DNA of 64,000 bases from VRUE01 sp963817905 (GTDB lineage: Bacteria; Actinomycetota; Thermoleophilia; Solirubrobacterales; 70-9): positions 248,001-312,000 of the forward strand of contig CAWFPS010000002.1 in the NCBI GenBank assembly GCA_963817905.1. Reading direction: 5' to 3'. Position numbers and translations under genes: made by a program. Positions 25,881 through 33,334 of the stretch are shown here, one piece after another; position 1 is the first letter of the stretch; every line of letters begins with the position of its first letter. The notes beneath the pieces were generated by a model. It searched no databases, had not been told where the DNA came from, and saw only the letters and a program-made list of their open reading frames with translations.

Positions 25881-27647
25881 TTACTCGGGCGCGGCCGGCA
25901 GCGTCCAGACCGTGATCGGGTGGGTGCGGCCGCGGATCTCCAGCTCGCCGACCAGCTCGAGGTCCCGGTCGTCACTCTCCAGCGCCTGTCTGGTGGCGTC
26001 GGAGACGAAGAGCTGGTGGCCGGAGCCTTTGGTCATTCCCTCTAGCCGGGCCGCGGTGTTGGTCGTGTCGCCGATCGCGGTGTACTCGATGCGGCGCTTG
26101 GAGCCGACCTGCCCCGACATCACCGGGCCGCTGTTGAGGCCGATCCCGATCGCGAAGCCGCGCCCCATCCCCGCCTCTTCCATCCAGCGGTTGAAGCGGG
26201 GCAGGCGGACGTCGAGCATCTCGCGGGCCGAGGCGAGGGCGCGGTCGGCGTGGTTGGCCTGCTCCAGCGGCGCCCCGAAGACGGCCATGATCCCGTCGCC
26301 CATGTAGGCGACGAGGGTGCCGCCGTGGTCCATGATCGCGTCGCTCATCTCTTCCAGGTAGTGGTTGAGCACCTCGATCACCGAGTCCGGCGGCAGTTCC
26401 TCGGAGAAGCTGGTGAAACCGCGCAGGTCGCAGAAGAGCACGGTGCCCTCGCGCCGCACGCCGCCCAGGCGCAGGTCCTCGTCGGTGCGGGCGAGCACGT
26501 CGTTGACGACCGCGGCGGGGACGAAGCGGGAGAAGGTGTCGTGGACGCGCTGGCGCTCGAAGGCGTTGAGCACGTAGTTGACCGAGAGCGAGCCGAGCGC
26601 GGAGAGGACCAGGGCCAGCAGCGGGTAGACGAACGGCAGCACTGTGCCGGCGTCGAAGGCGAGCTGGGCGGCGAGCGTGTAGAGCAGGCCGAGGCCGAGC
26701 GCGAGCAGCAGCGCCGGGGGCGGTGAGAAGCGCAGCGTCGCCGCGGCCGGCGCTGCGGCCATCAGCGCGATCAGCAGCAGGTCGAGCAGCAGGGGAGAGG
26801 AGCCGAGCGGGAAGCCGTGCTCGGCGGTCCAGATCGCGTTGGCCTGGATTTCCGGCCCGGCCATCAATTCGTCGCCGGTGGTCGAGGTCGGGTGGACGTC
26901 CTGCAGCGAGGGGGCCGAGACGCCGACGACGACGGTCTTGCCGCGGAAGGCCGAGTCGGGGACCTCGCTGCGCAGCACGCTCGAGTAGGAGACCTGGCGG
27001 AAGGTCCCAGGTGGGCCGCGGAAGTCGATCCAGGCGCTGTCGTCGCCTTCCATCTCGGCCGGGTCGACCGCCTCCCCCGTCGCCGCTTCGGCGGTGACGA
27101 TCGCGAAGCTGCGCAGGCCGTCGAACTCGTAGTGCATCTTGCGGATCGTGCCGCCCGGGTCCGGCTCGATCACGGTGCTGCCGGCACGGGCGCCGATTTC
27201 GTGGACTACCGATTCGCCGCCGAAGATCCGGCTCTCGCCGTGGGCGTCGACTTCGGTGGTCGAGAGGACGACGCCGCCGGCGCGGGCGATCGCTTCGATC
27301 AGGGCGTTGTCCTGGCGTGGCGCGGTCGGCTCGGTGAACTGGATGTCGACCGCGATCGTCTTCGCGCCGGCCCTGTGCAGCCGGTCGATCACCCGGGCGT
27401 GAAGCGAGCGGGGGAAGGGCCACTGCACGCCCAGCTGGCTGAAGGTGCGGTCGTCGACCTTGACGAAGACGATGTCGCGCGGCTGCGCCTGGGTGCCGCG
27501 GACGGCAAAGCGGGCGTCGACGCTGTGCAGCTCCAGCGAGCGCATCAGGTGGGTGCCGTAGGCGATCAGCACCAGCGCGGCGGAGAGCAGGGCGACGATC
27601 AGGAGCGCCACTTCGCGGCGGCGGCGCAGGGAGCGAGGAGCACTCAC
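25881..27647 (-). CDS. CHASE2-domain adenylate cyclase (class III)
   Basis: A 588-residue membrane cyclase from GTG 27647. One N-terminal membrane helix (about 14-33) is followed by an extracytoplasmic CHASE2 sensor (about 35-280: RDIVFVKVDDRTF, TIAVDIQF, FRGKTVVVGVSAPSLQD). Three C-terminal helices (about 284-360) precede the catalytic domain. Metal-binding Asp residues are in FCDLRGFTSF (about residue 407) and YMGDGIMAVFG (about 451). RRIEYTAIGDTTNTAARLE carries the substrate Asp and the transition-state Asn and Arg. It should make cAMP in response to an outside signal. It is divergent from an MFS protein with a cyclic-nucleotide-binding domain, 64 bases away. Confidence 0.9.
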   Translation of the reverse strand: MSAPRSLRRRREVALLIVALLSAALVLIAYGTHLMRSLELHSVDARFAVRGTQAQPRDIVFVKVDDRTFSQLGVQWPFPRSLHARVIDRLHRAGAKTIAVDIQFTEPTAPRQDNALIEAIARAGGVVLSTTEVDAHGESRIFGGESVVHEIGARAGSTVIEPDPGGTIRKMHYEFDGLRSFAIVTAEAATGEAVDPAEMEGDDSAWIDFRGPPGTFRQVSYSSVLRSEVPDSAFRGKTVVVGVSAPSLQDVHPTSTTGDELMAGPEIQANAIWTAEHGFPLGSSPLLLDLLLIALMAAAPAAATLRFSPPPALLLALGLGLLYTLAAQLAFDAGTVLPFVYPLLALVLSALGSLSVNYVLNAFERQRVHDTFSRFVPAAVVNDVLARTDEDLRLGGVRREGTVLFCDLRGFTSFSEELPPDSVIEVLNHYLEEMSDAIMDHGGTLVAYMGDGIMAVFGAPLEQANHADRALASAREMLDVRLPRFNRWMEEAGMGRGFAIGIGLNSGPVMSGQVGSKRRIEYTAIGDTTNTAARLEGMTKGSGHQLFVSDATRQALESDDRDLELVGELEIRGRTHPITVWTLPAAPE

Positions 27648-27711
27648 CGTATAGCCGGTCCGTCGGAAAAGATCGGCAACCTTAACCGGTGCCGCGCCGC
27701 CCGTACAGCGA

Positions 27712-29409
27712 GTGACTATCTTGCGGCGCACGATGAACAGGGCGGTCCAGCAGCTGCGGTTGAGCGTGGGAGCGCTGATGCTCGACTTCGAGAACCGCGA
27801 CCTGGGCCTGCTCGGCCTGGCCCGGATCGGCGTCTCCTTCGCCACCTGGAGCTTCACCATCGCCCTCGGCGTCTACGGGTTCGAGGCCCATGGCGTGCTC
27901 GGCGTCGGCCTCGTCGCCCTCGTCCGGCTGCTGCCGGGCGCCCTGGCCTCGCCCTTCGCCGGGCTGATCGCCGACAGTCGCCCGCGCCGGACCGTGCTGA
28001 TCGCCAGCGCCCTGGCGATGGCCGCGGTGCTGGCCGGGGCCGCGGTCGCGGCCGGCCTCGACGCCTCGACCGACGTGGTCTTCGTCTTCCCGGCCCTCTT
28101 CGCCGTCGTCTCCAGCGGTTACGTCCCGGCCGAGTCGGCGATGTTCCCGCTGCTCGCCCGCACCCCGCAGGAGCTTTCGGCCAGCAACGTCAACCACGCC
28201 GCGATGGAAAATGGCGGCTTCATCGCGGCCGCGATCTCGACCGGCTTCCTGCTCACCGCGACCTCGCCGGGGTTCGTCTTCGCCGTCGCGGCGACGGTCA
28301 TCGCGTTGGTTGTGCTCGCCCTTATCGGCGTGCAGAAGGACCGCCGTCCCGAGTACGCCGACGACGAGGAGCTCTCCGGCGCGGTCCGCGAAGTCACCGT
28401 CGGCCTGCGCACGCTCGTCGCCCACCCGGCCGTGCGGCTGGCGGCGCTGACCCTGATCGTGCTGCTGCTCTTCGAGGGGTTCGCCGACGTCATCCTCGTC
28501 GTCCTCGCGCTCGAGCTGCTGCACCTCGCCGAGGGCAGCGTCGGCTTCCTCAACGCCAGCTGGGGACTCGGCTCGCTGGCCGGCGGCGCCGGCCTGGCGC
28601 TGCTGTTGGATCGCGGCAAGCTCGTCGTCGCGATCGCCGGCGGCAGCCTCGTCCTCGGCGCCGCGACGATGCTGCCGGGATTCGTGCCCGAGCGCGCCGC
28701 CGCCTACCTCGCCTGGTTTGGGATCGGGATCGGCTTCGTCTTCGTCGAGGTGGCGGCGAAGACCCTGATGCAGCGGCTCGGCTCCGACGAGACGATGGGC
28801 CGGGTGGTCAGCTCGCTCGAATCGGCCCGCCTGGCGGCGATGGCGGTCGGCTCGCTCGGCGCGATCGCGCTGATCGAACTGCTCGAGCCGCGCGGCGCCC
28901 TGATCGCCCTCGGCGCCCTGATGCCGGTCTTCGTCATCTTCTGCTGGACCCGGCTGCGCGCTTACGAGGTCGGCGCCCCGGTCGCCGAGGGCCCCTACCG
29001 GCTGCTGCGCGAGAACTCGATCTTCGCCCCCCTGCCCGTCGCCACGGTGGAGCGGCTCAGCCACGACCTGGCGGCGGTCGAGGTGGCGGCCGGCGAGGAC
29101 GTGATCGTCCAGGGGGAGACCGGCGACCGCTTCTTCCTGATCGAGCGGGGCGAGGTCGAGGTCTTCGAAAACGAGGTCTTCCGCCGCAACGAGGGCCCGG
29201 GAGAATCGTTCGGCGAGATCGCCCTGCTCCACGACGTCCCCCGCACCGCGACCGTGCGAACGACCGCGCCGACCCGCCTGCTGGCCCTGGAGCGCGACCA
29301 GTTCCTGCTCGCCGTCACCGGCCACCGCCGCAGCCGCCAGGTCGCCGGCACGGTGGTCGAGGACCGCTGGGAGAGCAAGGAACACGAGGTCCCCTCGCTG
29401 CCGGAGTGA
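27712..29409 (+). CDS. MFS permease fused to a cyclic-nucleotide-binding domain
   Basis: 565 residues from GTG 27712 (or ATG 27733). Residues about 25-420 form an MFS-like transporter with 10-12 helices (ARIGVSFATWSFTIALGVYGF; GLIADSRPRRTVL as motif A). Residues about 435-550 form a CRP-type cyclic-nucleotide-binding domain, with GETGDRFFLIERGEVEVF and the phosphate-binding cassette FGEIALLHDVPRTATVR, including the ribose-binding Glu (about 502) and phosphate-binding Arg (about 511). Transport, or whatever the permease half does, is therefore probably gated by cAMP. The divergent CHASE2 cyclase is the obvious source of the ligand. Confidence 0.9.
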   Translation: MTILRRTMNRAVQQLRLSVGALMLDFENRDLGLLGLARIGVSFATWSFTIALGVYGFEAHGVLGVGLVALVRLLPGALASPFAGLIADSRPRRTVLIASALAMAAVLAGAAVAAGLDASTDVVFVFPALFAVVSSGYVPAESAMFPLLARTPQELSASNVNHAAMENGGFIAAAISTGFLLTATSPGFVFAVAATVIALVVLALIGVQKDRRPEYADDEELSGAVREVTVGLRTLVAHPAVRLAALTLIVLLLFEGFADVILVVLALELLHLAEGSVGFLNASWGLGSLAGGAGLALLLDRGKLVVAIAGGSLVLGAATMLPGFVPERAAAYLAWFGIGIGFVFVEVAAKTLMQRLGSDETMGRVVSSLESARLAAMAVGSLGAIALIELLEPRGALIALGALMPVFVIFCWTRLRAYEVGAPVAEGPYRLLRENSIFAPLPVATVERLSHDLAAVEVAAGEDVIVQGETGDRFFLIERGEVEVFENEVFRRNEGPGESFGEIALLHDVPRTATVRTTAPTRLLALERDQFLLAVTGHRRSRQVAGTVVEDRWESKEHEVPSLPE

Positions 29410-29424
29410 GGGCAGGTCCCGCGC

Positions 29425-29778
29425 TCAGCAGTGCCAGCGGCCGAGGCCGGTAACCGGGATGCGGTGCGTCTTGGGGTCGATCGAGAGCCTGACCAGGCGG
29501 TCGCAGGTGTACTTGCCCTGCGCCGGGGTATGGCGCTTGAGGAAGATCCGGCAGAAGGCGATGTGGAGGCTGTGGCGGCGGCAGTTGAGGACGCCGTGGC
29601 GGACGCAGCGCCGGTCGCGGGCGCAGGTGTTCTCGGCGAAGCGGGCCGACTTCTCGCGCGCGTCGGGGATCTTCAGCTTGACCGCGGCGCCGGCCGCGGG
29701 GGCGAGGAGCGCAAGCAGCGCCAGGGCGGCGGCGGTTGCGAGCAGGCGGGCGAGGTAGCTCAGGCGGCGGCTAGCAAT
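29425..29778 (-). CDS. Small secreted Cys-rich protein
   Basis: About 117 residues. Sequence begins with a signal peptide (SYLARLLATAAALALLALLAP, AGAA) followed by 75 residues with six Cys (NTCARDRRC, LNCRRH, IAFC, YTC, RWHC-end), probably three disulfides. Similar Cys/His/Arg domains occur in secreted Solirubrobacterales proteins of unknown role. No ATG, GTG or TTG lies in frame near the signal peptide; I place the start at an ATT at 29778, where the gene would overlap the 3' end of the DUF3307 gene. A CTG at 29763 is equally possible. Confidence 0.55.
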   Translation of the reverse strand: MASRRLSYLARLLATAAALALLALLAPAAGAAVKLKIPDAREKSARFAENTCARDRRCVRHGVLNCRRHSLHIAFCRIFLKRHTPAQGKYTCDRLVRLSIDPKTHRIPVTGLGRWHC

Positions 29779-30152
29779 GCGAGGCCGAAGAGGAAGACCA
29801 TGTGAAACGTCTGGTCCAGCGCCAGTCGCAGCCCCCCCGGCGGTTCCGTGGTGACCCGCTTGACCCGGCGCATGTAGGCGTCGAGCAGGCGGCCGTCGTC
29901 CTGGATCATGTGCGGCAGGCCTACCAGCAGTGCCACCCCGATCGCCCAGGCGCCGATGTCGGTCGCGAGCCAGGCCAGCGCCGGGACGAAGGCGAGCGTG
30001 TAGGTCGCGGTGTGGGAGAGCAGCGCCCTGCGCGATTCCCGGTTCGGGCCCAGGCCGCCGAACTTGTGGGTCGCCTGCCAGTCCGTCTGCAGGAGAAAGT
30101 CCCCGACCAGGTGAGAGACGGCGAAGACGGCGAAGATTTCCACCCAGGTCAT
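29760..30152 (-). CDS. DUF3307 membrane protein
   Basis: 130 residues. The opening VEIFAVFAVSHLVGDFLLQTDWQATHK, with its HLxGDFxLQ motif, is diagnostic of DUF3307, a small integral membrane family of unknown function. Four hydrophobic segments are visible, and LDQTFHMVFLFGLALLAA is the last helix. It precedes and overlaps the small Cys-rich gene. Confidence 0.85.
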   Translation of the reverse strand: MTWVEIFAVFAVSHLVGDFLLQTDWQATHKFGGLGPNRESRRALLSHTATYTLAFVPALAWLATDIGAWAIGVALLVGLPHMIQDDGRLLDAYMRRVKRVTTEPPGGLRLALDQTFHMVFLFGLALLAAA

Positions 30153-30203
30153 GCCGGGGAACGTATCGGCTCGGTCGCCGGTCTCGGTCGCCGCCCGCTC
30201 GCA

Positions 30204-32093
30204 TTAGCGCAGCCGCGGGATCGAGGCTTTGGCGACGTAACGGTGGCCGGGCTTGAGGAAGATGGTGATTTCCTTGACGAAGTCCTCGACCGTGACGATT
30301 CCTTCGCGGACGCCGAACAGGGTCGAGTTGTCGCAGCGGTCGCGGACCAGCCAGACGGTGCCGCGCACGGTCGCCGAGCCGTAGTTGCCGGAGGTCTTGA
30401 AGTTGCCCTTGCCGCTGCCCCAGAGCTTGCGGCCGCCGTTGCGGCCGCGCTTGAAGTTGCGGCGGCTGGCGCGGGCGCCGCGCTTGGCCAGTTTCCGCCG
30501 CTCGCACTTAAGCCTCCCGGCCAGGTGCATCTCGGTGATCCAGTCGGTCTTGGCCTGCTGGCTAACGGTGAAGGCGCCTGCCCAGAAGAAGGCCGACTGG
30601 GTGCCGGCGCCCTCGCCGGTGGAGGAGGTCAGCTTGACCACGCCCTGGCTGGTGTCGACCTGGCAGTCGATCGGGACCTGCTTCGGTTCGGTGAGGACGC
30701 CGAACGCGGCTTCGTCGGCGCACTTGACCTTGCTCACCCCGTCGACCGGTTCGAGGTTGAAGTTGACCCCGGCCGTCGGCGGCGGCAGGCCCGGGTCGGC
30801 GACCTGAGCCACGGCTGCCGGGGCGGGGGGCAGTGCCGCAATCGTGAGCGTCACTTCCAGCGTCGCGTCAGGAGTGAGGCCGTTGGCGGCACTGACGGTG
30901 AAGGCGAAGGAGCCCGCTTTGGCCGGAGTGCCGGTGAGAGCGCCGTCGGGGGCGAGTTGGAGCCCGTCGGGGAGTTTCCCGGCGCTGAGCGAGTAGGCCG
31001 GCAGCGGCGACTGCGGGGTGGTCTCGAACTGGTGGCTGTAGGGCGTGCCGACTTTCCCGCTCGGCGGGGCGGGGGGGAGGATCGAGGGCTGAACCTGGCC
31101 CGCTTCGTTGTCCCCCCAGCAGGCGATGCCCCCGGCCGTGGCCGCGGCGCAGGTGTGCGAGCCGCCGGCCGAGACCGTGTCGAATTCGCCTTCCGGGACT
31201 TCATCCAGCTGCCCGGCCGAATCGTCGCCCCAGCAGGCGAGCGTGGCGTCGTCGCGGATCGCGCAGGTGTGGCCGCCACCGGCGGAGAGGGAGGCGAACT
31301 CGCCCGCGGGGATTTCGTCCAGCTGCCCGGCCGAGTCGTCGCCCCAGCAGGCGAGCGCTCCGTCCTCGTCGATCGCGCAGGAGTGCGAGCCGCCGGCCGC
31401 GACCGCGTCGAAGTCCAGGTCGTCCCGGTAGGGATGGTGGTGGTGGAAGTAGAACCAGAAGGGCCAGTAGAAGTGGTGCTCGTCGCTGGGGGCGCCGCTG
31501 ACCTGGCCGTCGGCATCGTCTCCCCAGCAGAGCAGGTCGCCGTGCGACTTGATCGCGCAGGTGTGGGCGCCGCCGGCCGAGACCGCCGCGAACTTCCCGG
31601 TCGGCACTTCGTCCAGCTGCCCGGCCGAGCCCTCGCCCCAGCAGGTGAGCGTGCCGTCGGCGCGGATCGCGCAGGTGTGGGTCCCGCCGGCCGAGACCGA
31701 GAGGAACTCGCCGGCCGGAACTTCGTCCAGCTGCCCGGCCGAGTCGTCGCCCCAGCAGGCGAGCGTGGCGTCGGCGCGGATCGCGCAGGTGTGGGTCCCG
31801 CCGGCCGAGACCGAGAGGAACTCGCCGGCCGGAACTTCGTCCAGCTGCCCGGCCGAGTCGTCGCCCCAGCAGGCGAGGGTGCCGTCGTCGCCGATCGCGC
31901 AGCTGTGGGCGCCGCCGGCCGAGACACGCTCGCTCGCAGGTGCGGGCGGTTCGGTGAAGTGAGCGGAGGCGCCGGCCGGAGCCAGTAGCGCCACGGCGAG
32001 GAATGAGAGGCCGATGGTCGCCTTCGAGCCCGTCCGAGACCGATCGCGTAGGCGAAGGCGGTACATCCGAGGGCGGACTATCCGGTCAAACAT
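30204..32093 (-). CDS. Secreted RCC1-repeat protein with Ig-like and C-terminal surface domains
   Basis: 629 residues from ATG 32093. The signal peptide is at about residues 25-45 (IGLSFLAVALLAPAGASA). Seven RCC1-type blades of about 38 residues follow (core THTCAIRADATLACWGDDSAGQLDEVP). The first three are nearly identical, and the fourth carries an inserted loop rich in His, Tyr, Trp and Phe (HHFYWPFWFYFHHHHPY). A putative Ig-like domain (GTPYSHQFETTPQSPLPAYSL) follows, then a domain of about 170 residues ending WLVRDRCDNSTLFGVREG, seen in many secreted proteins of this group. Likely surface protein; the ligand is unknown. Confidence 0.85.
   Translation of the reverse strand: MFDRIVRPRMYRLRLRDRSRTGSKATIGLSFLAVALLAPAGASAHFTEPPAPASERVSAGGAHSCAIGDDGTLACWGDDSAGQLDEVPAGEFLSVSAGGTHTCAIRADATLACWGDDSAGQLDEVPAGEFLSVSAGGTHTCAIRADGTLTCWGEGSAGQLDEVPTGKFAAVSAGGAHTCAIKSHGDLLCWGDDADGQVSGAPSDEHHFYWPFWFYFHHHHPYRDDLDFDAVAAGGSHSCAIDEDGALACWGDDSAGQLDEIPAGEFASLSAGGGHTCAIRDDATLACWGDDSAGQLDEVPEGEFDTVSAGGSHTCAAATAGGIACWGDNEAGQVQPSILPPAPPSGKVGTPYSHQFETTPQSPLPAYSLSAGKLPDGLQLAPDGALTGTPAKAGSFAFTVSAANGLTPDATLEVTLTIAALPPAPAAVAQVADPGLPPPTAGVNFNLEPVDGVSKVKCADEAAFGVLTEPKQVPIDCQVDTSQGVVKLTSSTGEGAGTQSAFFWAGAFTVSQQAKTDWITEMHLAGRLKCERRKLAKRGARASRRNFKRGRNGGRKLWGSGKGNFKTSGNYGSATVRGTVWLVRDRCDNSTLFGVREGIVTVEDFVKEITIFLKPGHRYVAKASIPRLR
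31681..31902 (-). repeat. Tandem 114-bp coding repeats in the RCC1 gene
   Basis: Adjacent units at 31681 and 31795 are almost identical in DNA, including silent positions, and encode identical 38-residue blades. This points to recent duplication or gene conversion. Confidence 0.8.
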
Positions 32094-32223
32094 AAGGGCC
32101 TCGTCTCTTAGGGCGGCCAGAGTACACGAATGTTGGATCAAAATCCTCAACTGGTGTTCGAGGACTCCTTCGGATATCTGCCCTGGCGGTCGACTGGCTC
32201 ATTTGCTTCAATCGACGGACCAG

Positions 32224-32239
32224 AGAAAGGAGGTGGTCC
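32224..32239 (+). promoter_or_regulatory. Extended Shine-Dalgarno sequence (anti-16S 3' end)
   Basis: AGAAAGGAGGTGGTCC pairs with the whole 3' end of actinobacterial 16S rRNA (GGAUCACCUCCUUUCU), with one G-U pair. This is far longer than any other ribosome binding site in the window. A TTG codon follows five bases later (32244) and an ATG at 32253. Confidence 0.65.
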
Positions 32240-32243
32240 TAAC

Positions 32244-32288
32244 TTGATTCACATGCTTAATGGGACTCTGGAGGTGCAGGGCCGCTAG
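32244..32288 (+). CDS. Possible 14-residue leader peptide
   Basis: TTG-started frame LIHMLNGTLEVQGR with a TAG stop, ten bases after the GGAGG of an exceptionally strong ribosome binding site. Starting at the internal ATG gives an 11-residue peptide. It is followed by about 110 bases of GC-rich sequence able to fold, and then by an intrinsic terminator, ahead of the membrane-protein gene at 32517. The arrangement suggests attenuation or a translated small RNA. It is too short for any homology argument. Confidence 0.4.
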   Translation: MIHMLNGTLEVQGR

Positions 32289-32399
32289 GCGCCGCACTGG
32301 TTCGGGCGCCCGGCGGAATCCACCCCGGGCACCGGCAAGCAGGGAATGCCGGGCGTTGTCCCACCCGGATGCAGTTTCCACGCTTGTTAAACGCACCTG

Positions 32400-32432
32400 G
32401 CGAGGGCCGCCTTTCGGGGCGGCCCTCGCTTT
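32400..32432 (+). terminator. Strong intrinsic terminator/attenuator
   Basis: Perfect 12-bp stem GCGAGGGCCGCC / GGCGGCCCTCGC, loop TTTCGG, then TTTA. It lies on the plus strand with no gene before it except the leader frame at 32244, and 85 bases before the membrane-protein gene. It would end a short transcript of roughly 200 bases. Confidence 0.75.
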
Positions 32433-32516
32433 AGATCGACCCGACGCCCCCACAGGCGTGACGCCCGCTTCGGGCAGGCGGGAAGGGGCGGCGGACCGAG
32501 GGTCGAAGTAGGCGCC

Positions 32517-33281
32517 ATGAACAGAAAGCTCGACGTCGGCGGCACTCTCAGTCAGATCTTCTCCACCTATGGCGCGCAGGCAGGGGTCCTGCTGCCGGTT
32601 GCCTTCGGGCTCTTCCTCGTGGTGGCGGTGGTCAACGGGATACTCGCCCACAGCCTCGTCCTCTTGCCGCTCGCGCTGGGGGTCAGCATCATCGCCGGGA
32701 CGCTCTACCAGGGCATGGTCGTGGGACTGGTGCGCGACGTCCAGGACGGCAAGCGCGACTCTTCGGTCGGCGAGCTGATCGAGGCGACCTGGCCCGTGGT
32801 CCTGCCGCTGATCGGCGCCGGCATCCTGGCCGGCATCGCGATCGGCATCGGCTTCCTGTTCCTCTTCATCCCGGGCCTGATCCTGCTCACGATCTGGTCG
32901 GTGATCGCGCCGGTCATTGTGGTCGAGCGCAGCGGCGTGATCGACGCCTTTGGACGTTCGCGCGCCCTGGTCAAGGGCAACGGCTGGCAGGTCTTCGGCG
33001 TCATCTTCGTCGTCTTCCTGATCACCGGGATCGCCAGCCTGGTGCTCGGTGCGATCGGCACGGGCATCTCCGACAGCTTCGGGATGCAGGTGCTGGTCAA
33101 CGTGATCGCCTCGACCGTGACCGCGCCGATCGCCGCGCTCGCCGCCTCCACCATCTACTTCAGCCTGCTCGGCTCCGGCGATACGGCAGCACCGCCGCTT
33201 GCGCCCGAACCGCAGTCCCCGCCCGCACCGCAGGTCCCGCCGCCCGCCCCGCCGCAGGGTGGCGAGCCGCCCGCTGTGTGA
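32517..33281 (+). CDS. Multi-pass membrane protein (GPDPase membrane-domain-like)
   Basis: 254 residues with about six membrane helices. LDVGGTLSQIFSTYGAQAGVLLPVA and FLFIPGLILLTIWSVIAPVIVVERSGVIDAFGRSRALVKGN match the pattern of YciC/glycerophosphoryl-diesterase membrane-domain proteins. The C-terminal 40 residues are a Pro-rich cytoplasmic or external tail (PPAPQVPPPAPPQ). The function is unknown. A leader with a strong ribosome binding site and terminator lies upstream. Confidence 0.82.
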   Translation: MNRKLDVGGTLSQIFSTYGAQAGVLLPVAFGLFLVVAVVNGILAHSLVLLPLALGVSIIAGTLYQGMVVGLVRDVQDGKRDSSVGELIEATWPVVLPLIGAGILAGIAIGIGFLFLFIPGLILLTIWSVIAPVIVVERSGVIDAFGRSRALVKGNGWQVFGVIFVVFLITGIASLVLGAIGTGISDSFGMQVLVNVIASTVTAPIAALAASTIYFSLLGSGDTAAPPLAPEPQSPPAPQVPPPAPPQGGEPPAV

Positions 33282-33334
33282 GATCTGCACCCGGGCGACT
33301 GGCTGACCAGCCAGCATGAGATGATGCGCGCGGC

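Noticed and set aside
29425..30507. A 360-codon version of the small Cys-rich gene reading through from 30507
   Set aside because: The first two-thirds are the frame shadow of the RCC1 and DUF3307 genes; the signal peptide near 29775 marks the true beginning.
31600..31910. Regularly spaced repeats that resemble an array
   Set aside because: The 114-bp period is in frame and encodes RCC1 blades; there are no spacers, so it is not a CRISPR array.
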